Program-made: the position numbers and the translations under genes
Assembly (NCBI GenBank): GCA_035582835.1
Contig: JAYKAV010002977.1
Coordinates: 62,001 to 126,000 of the forward strand
Source of the DNA: Phoebastria nigripes
Lineage: Eukaryota > Chordata > Aves > Procellariiformes > Diomedeidae
Length of the DNA: 64,000 nucleotides
Direction of reading: 5' to 3'
Part shown: positions 47,465-59,700 of the stretch, one piece after another
Layout of the letters: each line of letters starts with the position of its first letter
Numbering within the stretch: the stretch's first letter is position 1
Notes under the pieces: model-generated
Seen by the model: the letters and a program-made list of their open reading frames with translations, nothing else
What the model was told of the DNA's origin: nothing
The model's database searches: none

Positions 47465-47765
47465 AAGAAATAACGTATTAAACCACCGCATAACACCTTC
47501 CAAAGCTGTGACAACTGAACATTCATTACAGTGTTGTTAAATAGCTATTCTATCAATAGTGCTAGCATTACAATGCAGTAGTTTAATTAGATGAAGTTTC
47601 TTTCATCCTTTATTTATTAGGTTTTCGAGCCACAATAATAAAAAAAAGATTTGCGGCTGTAATAAAGTACCACAATTGCCATATTTCTTTCATATATTAG
47701 TAATCTGTTAGTTAACATGCATTTGCATTTTCTATATTTTGGTCATGATAGATCGGTACGTCATT
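47465..47765. promoter_or_regulatory. Enhancer-like segment, about 300 bp (candidate)
   Basis: Even-textured, repeat-free DNA with taacgtattaaaccaccgc, aaagctgtgacaactga, gcggctgtaataaagtacc, a perfect octamer in gcatttgcat, and gatcggtacgtcattacc with a CRE-like half-site. It has the feel of an ultraconserved-type intronic or intergenic element. Only alignment can confirm this. Confidence 0.35.
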
Positions 47766-48161
47766 ACCAAACACAAAAACAGAGAGCAAATCAAAATATT
47801 TACAACATACTATAATTTCCTTTGCAGCTTAATGTCATAATTAAGCGACAACTAAGCTTATGAATCAATTTTGCATGTTTGCAGGTCATGTGGATGTGTG
47901 GTTTACATAAACTACAATCTCTGTAAGAGCTATTATCGGTCACACTGTTAAAATCGTATACCCTTAAAAAGATTTCAAATAATTTTTTATATAACAAAGT
48001 GAATTTGAAAGTTGCTTTGTCTCATGACTTAGAGTCAAATGACTTTTCATCCGGGATAGAGAACAGCTTTAGGTCTACACCGAAACACCAAATTCTCACT
48101 TCAGACACTGTGATTCATCAGATATTGAAGCTAAAGCCTGTCACTGGTCAAGAACACACTG

Positions 48162-48189
48162 TTATCCTCTCTGCATTATCCTCTCTGCA
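48162..48189 (+). repeat. 14-bp tandem duplication (two copies)
   Basis: ttatcctctctgca repeated head to tail with no mismatch. Confidence 0.9.
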
Positions 48190-48556
48190 CTTTAAACTAT
48201 TCTTTTTTAATTTAAAAAAATATCTAGAGCTCTCTCTCTATATATCTTTACTTTAGCTGGTTATCTTTAAATAGACAGATTTGGATTTGTATTGCATGAA
48301 ATAATCCTGTCAGATATAGATTAGCAGCAAGAAGGCATCAGAAAGGCAAAATGAATTCAACTGATCTCTCTGTGCTGTGGGGAGGCACTGCCATGTGCCA
48401 CGTGCTCTCCACGGAGAGCTGCTTTAGCAATGCTTTCCTGGGGCTTTTCTTCTTCAGGTATGGGGCCAGCACGTCTTGCACTCTCCCTCATTCAGCTGGC
48501 CTGTATGTGCTGTATACCCACCTCTTTTCATTATATTACTGCTCTTCCTACACCAG

Positions 48557-48695
48557 GAGACCACCTGTTCATCCAAGATACCCATCACCCAACATGGGAT
48601 GCAAAAGCAAAAAAGATACACGTTGCTTATCATGCTAATCTTGAAACAAGTTAAGATGCCCAGCCGCTAATAGCAAGGATACTGCACACACGGTG
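48557..48695 (+). ncRNA. Candidate non-coding (lncRNA-type) exon
   Basis: Acceptor ttatattactgctcttcctacacCAG (quoted in part, ending 48556) and donor GTAAGT at 48696 bracket 139 bases. All three frames contain a stop before the donor (TAA or TGC-TAA ends), so an internal coding exon is excluded; a non-coding exon or an alternative last coding exon is possible. A second acceptor-like tract (cttttcttcttcag) ends at 48457. Splice-site pairs of this quality can occur by chance. Confidence 0.22.
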
Positions 48696-48699
48696 GTAA

Positions 48700-51390
48700 G
48701 TATCCTGCAGTTTTAAAATAAAGCAAGCTATTTAAGCTTGGCTAGCACAAAAGCTTAGGACATTCTGAACAGAGACTTGTACCGATGTAGAATTTGGCAC
48801 TATTTTAGGACTGGTGGCTTTAGAAAATACTGGCTGGTTGACAGCAAATTTCTGCAACTGTTCAAGGTACTTGTGACAGGAAACTATCTACAAAGAATAT
48901 ATAATTTCTTGCTTGACATCAAAAGAATAAAGAAAAGATGAGCAATGTATATTCTAATTTATAAAGAGAGCCTGCCCACAAATACAGAGTTTGTCTCTGG
49001 CCTAAAGTCGGGGGAGAAGAATGGGTGAGCACTACCAACACTGAGATAATGATCCCTGGGTAACCCTACAGAAAAGACATACTTGAAGGTGTTTATATAT
49101 CCAACCCTTACTGAACTTTATTCAAATAACTGTTTCAATGGCATAGGGCTTATTTGTGAACAGTCCAAGCCTTCTGCAATGTAACTATGACTGAGGGGTA
49201 TTGTGCCTTAACTTAAACTTCTTTAAGTCACTATGAGCCTCTTAGCAGCAGCTGGATTCAGTTCTGACCCACATCAAATTCTAGGTAACTAAGATTGTCA
49301 GTATAATGATTTTCTGGCTGGATGTAGAATACAGTTGGCTAGCATCAGAAGGTTAACAGGCATTTAACTTCAGTTCAAATACGTAGTACAGTAAATGCTC
49401 TAATCAGGCAGCTCTCATTAATAAAAGTCAACAGCCATCCCTTCTAAGCTGTAGCATTTACCCTGCATTCCAGTGCTCTGGAAGTGAGCACTGAATGTCT
49501 ACCTCTATGTATATGAATTGGATGTTTCTATTCATACTAATTCAATGAAAATGCACACGTGCACAAATCACGGGACCTTTTTAACTGAATGGATAGTTGT
49601 GCCACAGGGAAAAAGTTAAGTTCCTCCCATAATTTGTGACAGTTGCACTTACACAAAACTCAGGCAGCTCTGGAGTAGCAATGAGACCAATCATCACTGA
49701 TAAAATAATTTAGTTTTTAGAATGCAAGCAAATACTTAAAGCAGAAATCTAATCAGCCTTTCTTGGAGGAGAGATTCCCTTCATATGCCCTGGGAGGTCT
49801 TAAAAAAGGTCATTGAAAATCCATGCCCTTGGAGAAGAGGTTCACAGGAAAAACTTTTCAGCAAATGAGAATGTCTACTGAAAAAGGTGCAGCCAGACTC
49901 AGTAAGATATTCTGCAGCAATATGCGAAGCAGAACCGTGGTACAGACCCCACATGGATTTAAGAGGATGTTGCACAGCCATATGCTAAGCAAATGTTCAA
50001 AAAAAGACATTCACCCACCCCCAGCACAGAAGGGAGCGAGTTAGCGAAGCAGCTTCTCCCACTTACGCAAGGAGGCAAGTAGGCATGTACAGCAGGAACA
50101 ATGTTGTACTTTCCAAAGAACACTGAGGTTGATTAAGCCTTGTTGGAAACGCAGAGATAAAACAGAAGGAGAAAATAATCTTACGTGCTTTAGTTTCTTG
50201 CTATTTTCTCTTTTTGCCAGAAGCTGAATCAGTGTAAATAGCAAGCTTTGTTTTTCTGCTTCTAGAACAAAACACTGACTGCCAAAACATACAGTTTTTT
50301 ACCCTTTATGCTGCTGCTGTCCTGTATTCTAAAACGCTCCCCAAAACCTTTCTTTTGCTACCGGTTACCTGTTTTGAACCAACATCTATATATCATAACT
50401 GCAATTTAAAAAATTCTATTTAATTAATGTCGTCCATTTGTATGCACAGTAACTCCCATTTGTATGCATACAATTCACTCAGTCTGTGGTCTATAGCTGG
50501 CAAATAACACCACTTAACAGCTGTTAAATAGGGTAATCACCTTTGTTATCCACAGGTAGCTTTAATTCAAATGCTAATTGCTCTCAATGCTCTACTTACA
50601 AACCTGCCCCAATGTCAGATACTGTATGTGCTGCACCAGATGGATGTGAGCCTCAAATGGGTTGCACTGTCCCTCTGCAGGAAAAAAAACTGAATTATAA
50701 AAACCTTGCTACCCTACATTGCCATGAAAAAAAGATGGCACAAGAATTAAACAATGATGGTCTGTCAGAGAGCAAGAATTGCAAGAAAAAGCAATGAATG
50801 GGGAAGATGAAGAAAAGGACTGCAGACAGGACATTAAAAATTGTATGAGCTGGTGCTTCAGCCTATTTATAACTGAAATGAGTTAACATTCACCATTAGT
50901 AAACTCAGTTTGAGAAAATTCAGAAACAGCTGTTGCAGATGTATGCCAGGGTCAGCCTAAACTGATAGGAAATGAGAGCTAAACTGCTTGAACAGGTCAG
51001 GCATTTGTAAAAATCTGACTGGAAAAATAGAAGTTGTAGTCTGATACAGGTCAATTCTTGTTTTTCCAGAGACTTAATTCTTCAGAAAAACATCCTAAAA
51101 TGTTTCTCTCCTTGGTACAAATACCTCAAAACCACACTGTACTACTTACTCCTCACAGCAAGAGGCTTCGAATTATTTTTTTCTAAAATATCTCCNATTC
51201 ACCCAAGCTCTCTGGAGGCACAATTTCATGTTGTGCTTAATTTCATCAAATTGTGTGTCGCTGCCAAAAGTGATGGTTTAATTCTGTCTCCTTTCCCCTC
51301 TTAACGCCATTGACGTGTTCCTCACCCTTTCCTCATATTAGATTTAGTCATTCACTGTGTTGCTGGAATATGACTCACTGATCCGATGGG
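48700..51390. other. Non-coding DNA, no gene seen
   Basis: No repeat or exon was recognised. Open frames at 49781-50044 overlap on opposite strands. The frame at 50543-50797 (+) is Lys-rich toward its end and has no splice context. Confidence 0.5.
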
Positions 51391-51397
51391 AAACTAA

Positions 51398-51718
51398 TTT
51401 ATTTGGAGGAGAGATATACGGGTGAAAGTTCACAGTTAGACTGGATTAAGCCTGGCGTGGAACGGTGCCCTGAATTGTCCTGTGTTTCTTGCTGCTATAC
51501 AGCGAAGTTCCTGGCTGCACAGCTGTAGGTTTTATTTTAGATCCCATGACTGTAAAAGGGCCATTCATTCCATAACGCTGTCGGATTTTCACACTGTACT
51601 GGAATGACTTCCCTGCCGTGCTCTCTGAAGGGCTGCTTTTTTGTAGGCGAGCGAGGCCATCCATCAGTTGCTCAATAGCAGAATCTCTTTGCTCAGTTTC
51701 TACCCTTTGATCCGTTCA
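51398..51718 (-). CDS. Candidate minus-strand terminal exon
   Basis: On the minus strand a frame is open from just after a TGA near 51718 to a TAA at 51446. It contains EQRDSAIEQLMDGLARLQK, a coiled-coil-like start, then a Ser/Thr/Lys/Gln-rich stretch (KSFQYSVKIRQRYGMNGPF) and ends TIQGTVPRQA. AATAAA occurs on the same strand at 51403-51398, about 45 bases past the stop. A possible acceptor is GGATCAAAGGGTAG, which has a poor pyrimidine tract and weakens the call. The composition is hydrophilic and plausible for a protein C-terminus. No family was recognised; it could instead be a conserved non-coding block. Confidence 0.22.
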
Positions 51719-53339
51719 GCTTAGATAATTCAGCTAGGTGCCAAAACACCAACCCAAACAACCCTTGTCTCTGGAGGATACGTGCCTTTCCATTGGGACC
51801 AAGTGTTGACCTCTGGAAATGACTGTTAGCACAGGCCTACATTTTCCTGTCCCCAACATATTTTTTCAATTAAATAGGAGATAAACATCATCACAGGTGA
51901 AACCTGGCTCTGAGGAAGAAATCAAAGCATATAAAAATCACATATTAGATAGATCTGCAACAGGGGTAGGCACAAGTTTCAGTTTTGTTCTGAGCTTATT
52001 ATAAAGTGTAGAGCCCTGGCCTTGGAGAAAGGAGCTGCTCAAAATTTCCAAACACAAACTTTAAATTAAAAAAAANCGTATTAAATAGTGCCCCAGTTCT
52101 CTGATATCTTGCGCTCATGATGAGGTGAGGGAGGGATGAAAACAGTGACCTATTAAACCCAGTTCACTTTATCTCTAGGTGTCCTGCTTTAGGGCCATAA
52201 TTGAACTGAACATCCGGTAGCAACCACCACTTATCTGTGAATATTCATTTTTGCAAAGTCAATTATTTCAATCATCAAGAGGAAAGAACCACTTGTTTGT
52301 TTGACAGTTATGACTCAAATTAACATACATTTCATTTTGATGATTGTTTTTTATTTTGTTTTGCATATTTTGCTTACAGGAAGGGAAAAAAAGGGACTAA
52401 ATGTTTCTTCCTCACAGCCATTGCTAATGTATGGAGTATTCACCCTTCCAGATTTTTTCTTGAAGTGAGACATGACAATGTATCTCTTCAAAAATGAAGG
52501 AAAGAACAAATCCTCCCTGTCTTAAATTAAAGTGGATAAGGAAAATTATGGAAGCTGAGATGATAGAAAAAGAATTGCAAATACTTACAGCAAGCTCAGA
52601 TGAGATCTTCACCCCCATCTTTCTGGTCAAGGAAGCTTAAGTTGTCAAAGACAGAACATGAGACAGGTCGAAAATTCTTCATTACTCATAGCTGGAAGGA
52701 AAAGGTACCCATGGCATGAACAGAAGACAGAAGTGATAAAATTCCTCTCCAACGCAGAGTTTATGAGATGAGTTGCACAGCCAGCCTGCAATTGCTAGTG
52801 GCTTTGCATGATAAATGATATACAGCAACTTCTAAAGGGAGGATTTCATTTATTATGTACATAAACCACTGGCTGTGTTGTTGGCCAATGCACTGGCTCT
52901 TCTGACATGTTCTTGTGTAGGTTATGTCTGAGATTCACAAGATGCTTCTTATAGTCATAAAAGCCTTACCCTGATGTCTTCACCAAGAAACACCAGAAAT
53001 AGGGGGTTTACTGTCAGAAGGNTGGAAAGGATCTGGAGAATCAGAAGCTGAACAATAGTATTTCTGCAACGAGCAGAGAAAGGGAAAGGTGGTGAGCTTC
53101 TCAGGGGAAGGGACTGAGCAGAGGAATGTTCTCCATGTTCTTTCATGACTGTGCTATGCCATGCATAAATTTACCTGCCATAAAGATGTTTCTTTTCATT
53201 ACAAGAATGGCATTATAAAAATTCATTACAAAAAGGTGAGATGTGCTTTGACTAGATATCCATAAGCACACCTTGTGACAGTAAGACCGAGCCGGAACTC
53301 CTTGGAGAAGTTGGCACTAGTCCAAACTTGTCTGGTTGA

Positions 53340-53370
53340 ATGATGTTGGCTATTGCCTTCCCAACATCAT
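53340..53370 (+). repeat. Short perfect hairpin (10-bp stem, 11-nt loop)
   Basis: atgatgttgg (53340-53349) pairs with ccaacatcat (53361-53370). It is too short for a microRNA precursor and the flanks do not extend the stem. Confidence 0.75.
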
Positions 53371-53841
53371 AAATGTGTTAACTGGTCAACACTGGGAAGC
53401 AAAAGATTAGGGAAAGAAATCAAAAGAAGAACATTGACTTTTTCAAGAGGGGAAGGAAAAATATTTAACCCACTGTCTGGATAGTTTCCTCATTCTGTTA
53501 TTTCACATTCAAAATATCTGTGGTTACCAGGTAGTCCCAATGGGCTCAGTACAGACTGGTTAGCTGAGAGGCCCATTAAATCATACAAGCACACTTCCTT
53601 GCTAAGATAAAAATGTTGTGGACCATATTGTAATCTCTCATTGCCAATCAAGGATGCTGTCAGAAAATATATTAAGCAACCAAACCCCTCCACTTAAAAT
53701 ATTAGTGTGTCACTATGCTACTACAGTCCCTTGTTCATCTGCGACTATCCTAGAAAATGCTATTCTGGAAATAGCTCATCAAATAATAATGTAATTCATT
53801 GTCATAGTTAAAAGCTATAACATGTTTTTCTTACAGTAGTT

Positions 53842-53884
53842 CCTTAAAGAACAACTTTTCTTTAAGGTTTTTTTTTTTTTTTTT
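53842..53884 (+). repeat. 10-bp hairpin followed by T17
   Basis: ccttaaagaa (53842-53851) pairs perfectly with ttctttaagg (53858-53867) around a 6-nt loop, and a T17 run (53868-53884) follows at once. The shape imitates a bacterial terminator, and oligo-T also stops RNA polymerase III, but no small RNA gene with A/B boxes was seen upstream. Confidence 0.6.
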
Positions 53885-54747
53885 GGTCATTGATATTTGC
53901 ATGTTCTGTTGTTGCAAAAGAAGTCTTTTTAACCTGACATACTACCTTAACAATCTTGTTCAATACCTCTATTTTTTCTAGTTTTAACCTCTGTGGGTAT
54001 TCTCAACTCGAGTATTCCTTGTATTTTTTGAGTAAAATGAAATATTTGTAAAAGGATGTAGAGTTTGTGTTTTGANAGACTTTTAGAATCTCTTAATAAA
54101 AAGCAGTAAGTAGGCTTGTTTTGCCTGTGTGAAAACTACCATTATGTCTGATTCTCTTTCAGACTNTGAATAGAAAAATAAAGCTGCAAAATACAGTTGT
54201 AAATTTGTGAATTAAAAAATAGTTATATGTGAAATTATATTTTAAATTTAAAAATAAACTTAAATGTTTACTCAATCTTGCATGAAAAAAATAAATCAAA
54301 AAAGCTGAGTAGATATTTGAATGCTGCACTTTCCTTATATAAGTCAAAATCAACCCACATTAGCATTTACTTTTGATCAGAAATTGAAAACCANTTGGTC
54401 AAATTATTTCTTTCATTTAACACTGGCTGTATTATCAAAAGGAAATAATTCAAACAACTTAAAGAGGTTCTTTTGTCACTTCTCAAGAAAAAACACATAA
54501 ATTAATAATTAACCTAATTTTTCTTCCATCCCAGAGATCACAGGTTGAGGTATCATTAAGTGCATTCCATTCTGAAACAACAGAATTGCACAATTTACTC
54601 TTCCATCACTTATACTAAAAGATTAAAGATAGCTTGATGTGAGCATATGCAGAGATGGGAAAATTTAAACCTCTGGGACTGAGCCACAGCTTTTAGTCAA
54701 TTCCTGAAGTCATAACTCATTTTGTTATGAGTCACAAAAGGTTACTG

Positions 54748-54792
54748 CTATCATTTGTATTACTGTACAGATTAGGAGCCTTACTCATATCC
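54748..54792 (+). repeat. Sauropsid SINE/MIR-like fragment
   Basis: tatcatttgtattactgtacagattaggagccttactcata parallels the consensus 'ttatttgtattacagtagcgcctaggagccccagtcatgg' (quoted from memory). It is the reverse-complement counterpart of the tail type seen near 12950, so the same family is present in both orientations. Confidence 0.55.
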
Positions 54793-54794
54793 TT

Positions 54795-56735
54795 TTTTTT
54801 CTCCCACAGATTAAGTTCAGTGACTACTTTTGCTTACACTAACTCTATACATCCAATATAATTGATTCAGGACATAAGCTCATCTGGAGAACCCAATCTA
54901 TTTGAAAGTCTGCTGATGGTAATTTTAATTCCAGAAAGCAGTAAGCTGTGTCATGGGCAATGTGACATACAATTAAGCAACTGAGATCATTTTGGATACT
55001 GCCAGACCCATATTTTGTTTCCCTAGAGGCATATAAGGAAGAATGTNTCAACTTCAACAAAAGCTGAGAGAGAGGAAAGACCAGAAAGTTGCAGTTTCAA
55101 AGCAGGTTTCTCTCAGATCCTCTTTTTTATGCTACCAGTGTTGGAATGATAAATTTGCACCCACCAGGTTCAGTGTAATCCTGGAAAGACCTGTGAAGTG
55201 TAGAGCATGAAGCCAGCTTTAAAGAAGTAACAGGACCTCCAGCTTAGCTCAGATCATGCTGATACTCTGTGTGGAAAGGAGGTTATGGGCACAGGTGTTG
55301 GGTCAAGCGGTTATTTCTTTTCTATTTATCTATGCATATGCAGACTGCCTATATGAAGTTGAAAGATGAATTAAATACTTAAATAGGCGGGTATAACTTT
55401 TTGAAAGCTGTGTACTGATATTCTCTGACATAAGCATATTGGGGGTGATGGAAGCTATTTTGGGGGAGAAAGACAATTTTGCTAGCTATTCAAAATCTAG
55501 AGCACACCCAGTGTTAAATATGTTCATTGTGGGGTGCTGCCTGCCTTATGAGATCCCTTCATACAAGAATACCTCTCCTATCAGCTCAGGATGAGCAGCG
55601 CAAGCCCACCCTATTACTTCTAATTTCAAACTTTAAAACTACATTGCAAAATTAAATGGGTATTCCTCTTTCTGTGTCACTTAGTTTGGGAGAAATGGGA
55701 TGAAAAGTAGTAAGATCCCAACACAGAATTTCACAATTTTTTGTAGATGTTACTGACCTCAAAAACTCTTCTGAGGAAGATGGCAAAGCTGAGAACAAAA
55801 GAAGATTTCCTGGTTGCAATCAAACATAGCAGAGGCGGCACAGTATGAACAATGCAAGTCTCAAACACAAATGATCATGAAGTACCCATGCAATGGTTTT
55901 ACCAAGGCAACAGGCAATGTTACAACACTGGTGGCCGTTTTTAAGTACAGTAGATTTCTGACATGAGGAATCCTAGGTAAATGGACAGATGAGAATGAAA
56001 TGAGCGGCTTACAACCTGAAGAAAGAAAAAACTGATTTGGGGATGAACAATATAATTAAATACGCAAGTATGCCATTAAATGTCAGAAGAGTTCAGATTT
56101 CTGAATAAATTCATGTCTCCTGGATTGCAATTCTATATAATTATGTTTAATAATCTACCCCTGTCAATGAATATGGAGTAAACTCAGCTTTAGAGCCAGT
56201 TTCAGTTAACAGACAGAGGTGAGTTACTCTGTTTCCACTAGTTTTGTTCAAAAAATCTGACAGAAGATGGGAACAGCAGTTGATAAGAGAGACATGACAG
56301 CAGTTTTGAAGACTAAGACAGCAGAGAGAGATGAAAAGAGCCAGAGCAGAGGTGAAACAAAAAGGAGAACAGGATATAAAGCGTAGGAATCGGGAGACGG
56401 GCATTTAGAAAGGACATGAATCTGTTGAGCCATCTCATCATAGGGCAGAGTGGGTGAGGAGGCAGATGACATTGAAAATTAAGTGACGAAGTTTTGAAGA
56501 AGATTAGATGTCTGGCTGAAAGAACCTAGCTACTTTTCATTCATANCAAACACTTCATTAAACTCACTGATCCTCCATTTAAGTATGGACTGCATATAGA
56601 GAGCAGAAAGCTTTCACCTCATTTCCAGAGCTGCTCCATCTCACCTGCTCAGAAATATCCCAAGGGGGACTGCTCACAGTCCCCACTTCTGGAATTACAT
56701 GGAGCTGTTTTTGAGTCATGAGTTACAGATAGACA
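54795..56735. other. Non-coding DNA, no gene seen
   Basis: No repeat or exon was recognised. The overlapping minus-strand frames at 56147-56472 are Ser/Leu/Cys-rich and reflect a purine-rich plus strand. Confidence 0.5.
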
Positions 56736-56740
56736 CTTGT

Positions 56741-56786
56741 TTATTATCAGAAGTATTATAAGGTTATTATCAGAAGTATTATAAGG
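56741..56786 (+). repeat. 23-bp perfect tandem duplication
   Basis: The unit ttattatcagaagtattata plus agg occurs twice head to tail with no mismatch, which suggests a recent replication-slippage or end-joining event relative to the degraded repeats nearby. Confidence 0.92.
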
Positions 56787-56789
56787 TTT

Positions 56790-59700
56790 GGTCCTGGGGA
56801 ACACTTCACTTGACAATTAATTTATATTATACTGGGCACAACTTGTTCTCAAATCTCTCATGTCCACAGATTTTTATTACAATAATTTTATAATGCTAAT
56901 TGTTTACTAAAATGAAATATGCAAATTGATACAGGAAGAACAGATGCATCACCCAACAAACAGACATCAGAATGAAACTCATGTCTGATCACCCTCATTT
57001 AACACCGCCATTTTAAAATAAACCACATCATTTTAAATCGGGTTGATAAGCCACAATCTTATCAATGACCGCTTTCACAGAGATCAATTAACCCTTTCAT
57101 TGCTATTGTCAAAGATCCCCTCTCCACTTTCTTTATGTCCAACTTCTTGCCCTGCCCCACCAAATTCAGTCTGTTTCCTGAGGTGTCACCTCGTTCTGTA
57201 GCAAAAAGCGTAGACGAGCAACTTATTTGGTACAAACAACTGTCAGGAGGAGAAAGACCTAAACCTCTATAGATCTACTGCTAATAGGCTAGAAACTGTC
57301 TCTGCTTTAGAAGGTCACTCTTCCCCAACTTTCTTCTTCACAACTTTTGCTCAAAACACATTGAGTTGTATAAAAACCTGTATTTTTTGTAAGAGATAAA
57401 CAAAAGTCTAGTGATAGCTTTTCCTCATATAACAGCTCCTGGAGTAGAGGTAAGCTTCTCTTGCTCTAGGCAGTACCTAATTTTACAAGTAGCCTTTAAT
57501 ATTGATATTCTTGGGTTATGAGTCTCCTTTAACAAGCATTAATGAATTATAACAATGTCACAGATCTCCAGCTCTGTGCCACAAGGGAAGCAAGCGTGTG
57601 CGTGTAAACCATCTCAGGAATTACACAAAAGACAGAATGGTGCCCGTGTTCCCCTGCTGCTCAGCCTCGGACCACGACTGACCAACATCAGCCTCCACTA
57701 CCTGTGACTCACTCACACAGACGGCATATGGTAGCCAACAGCCGTCACCACCACTGCTTTTATGACCCAGGCCTAAGGCCAGAGGGATGCAGCAAAAACC
57801 CTTGCTGCAGCCAAGCAGTGTCAGTGAACCATGCAGCTACCTGCAGCCTTGCTCGGGTCTTCAGCCGCTGCAGCAAGGCTGTTTGCAGAGATCAATTCAC
57901 CCAGCATAAAGCTTTGTGCCACTTTCTGGGGGCACTTACAGGTACGCCACATCTCCGAATACTGTACTGCAGCAGGGTGTGCAGCTACTATCTGAATCAC
58001 AATCAGTTGCTAAATTTAGGTTAAATTGATTCAGTTATTAAACTTTTGCAGCAATTTCCAAAATCTGGAGTTGCTAGTCTAAACACTCTTTAAAATCATA
58101 CTTTAAAGTAAAACTTTAAAACTATCACACACCAAGGAGTGAATTATGTTTGGAGGTTGGAATAAACTGGGGAGAGGAGGATTCCTTTTCCTATTAAATG
58201 ACAAACTTAACCTATTACTAATCTTCAAACATAAACAAATACTTCTAGTTCCTGAACCAACTGAGAACTTATTAACTGTCAGAGTATTAACAGGCATACC
58301 TAATACATTTTACAGACAGCAATTGCTGATAAGTGCTCATGGAATAAAGCATTCAAGGAGACATGATGTGAAGCTGGGCATGTCTGTCAAACATCCTGGC
58401 AAATGAAATATTAAGAAATCAATCACATTTTAATCTACAGGGACAGAATCTTCGGAATATAAGAGTAAAAATTGGTTCCCTTCCCTCATTCTTGTAGAAA
58501 GCCACTTATTTTTCAGAATACAAGACTAGAGATTTTGTACAGTTTTTACAAAACAAGAGGTTTTTTTCCTTCTTTCAAGATTACGTAACTTTTCAAATTC
58601 AGATCTCCCCTGAGTTTTACCTCTTTCAGAATTGCGCAGCTCCACAGATGGAGATGGCATGATGATTCACCTGGCAGCATGATGCCCGTTCCGTTTAGTA
58701 CTGTTTACAATTTTCTATTCAGATTAGGTGGCTCTCATCGAAAACAAATACAAATTCCAACCTGGTTGATTTAAATTTAGGGAGATTTGATCGGTAGGGG
58801 ATATTCTTTCCGGGATAAGTCCACTGTGGTAGAAGGAATCTTTTTTGTACTACAGAAGGGAAGAAAAAACTGTGTGGTAAAAGATTTCAGGAACGTAGCA
58901 AACCTATGTGAAGTTCACCTGTAAAAATTACTTACTTAGAAAGAATTATAATTAAGAGGGAATCTTTTTCAGAGCTGTGCTCCAGCGCTGCAGGTCTCAC
59001 GCCATGTGCCTCCTCGTCTATGGAGGGGAACTCCCTTTCTAACACACCCAGATGGTAAAAAATTATTAGGCTGCATTGACCGTCATGCAATGCCTCACGT
59101 GAGAGACACGCACGCTTGTTAAGGCTGCGTCAGCAAAGCAAACACTAACACTGTCAGTTATCCTGCCTGTGTTATGCTCACCTGTCTTTGTAGCATCCTG
59201 CTAATTAAGTATCTACAATAACCCATGCAAAAGTCATCTTCTAAAAGAAGTAATTACTGTTGAAGGTTTCAGTAGCATATACTTAAGAAATTAAACAGTT
59301 CAAAGTTCTTTATAGCAAAAAGTAACTGAAGAGCTTAACACACTATTTCTCTACAACCTGTACACTGTTTCTTACATTTTAAGATTAGCTGAAGCATTTT
59401 CCCACTCATTTACAATGGATACGATGTTTAAAAGACATCTAGTTGTAACACATTAATTATGATAGCTTCTTATAAGTTCTGGCATGAATTTAAAGTCTGA
59501 TCTATAGGCATTGTGATACTCCAGTTAATTCTGTTATGAAAGTGAAATGCACGGTACTTCCTGATTCATCAACAGCAAAATTTCATTTCCTTTAAGTAGT
59601 ATTTCTTTCTATTCCTCAGGAAAAATTCTGAATCTGTTGAAGTTAAAATACTGATGGAAATTAAATTATCCTGTGAATAAAATCAATATTGCTTTTCTCT

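Larger units (their letters stand above)
46370..48455. other. AT-rich non-coding DNA, partly enhancer-like
   Basis: No gene was recognised. Two segments (47215-47325 and 47465-47765) look like conserved non-coding DNA. A 14-bp tandem duplication (ttatcctctctgca) lies at 48162-48189. Confidence 0.5.
51720..54740. other. Non-coding DNA, no gene seen
   Basis: A strong acceptor-like tract ends at 52379 (catattttgcttacag) but no donor or open frame follows. Two short hairpins at 53340-53370 and 53842-53867 are listed separately. Four ambiguous bases are scattered here. Confidence 0.5.

Noticed and set aside
52340..52640. Strong acceptor-like tract ending gcttacag
   Set aside because: No open frame or donor downstream on the + strand; the 52424-52630 frame is on the opposite strand.
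56147..56472. Two overlapping minus-strand Ser/Leu/Cys-rich frames
   Set aside because: They reflect a purine-rich plus strand; both frames are open together and neither has a protein-like pattern.
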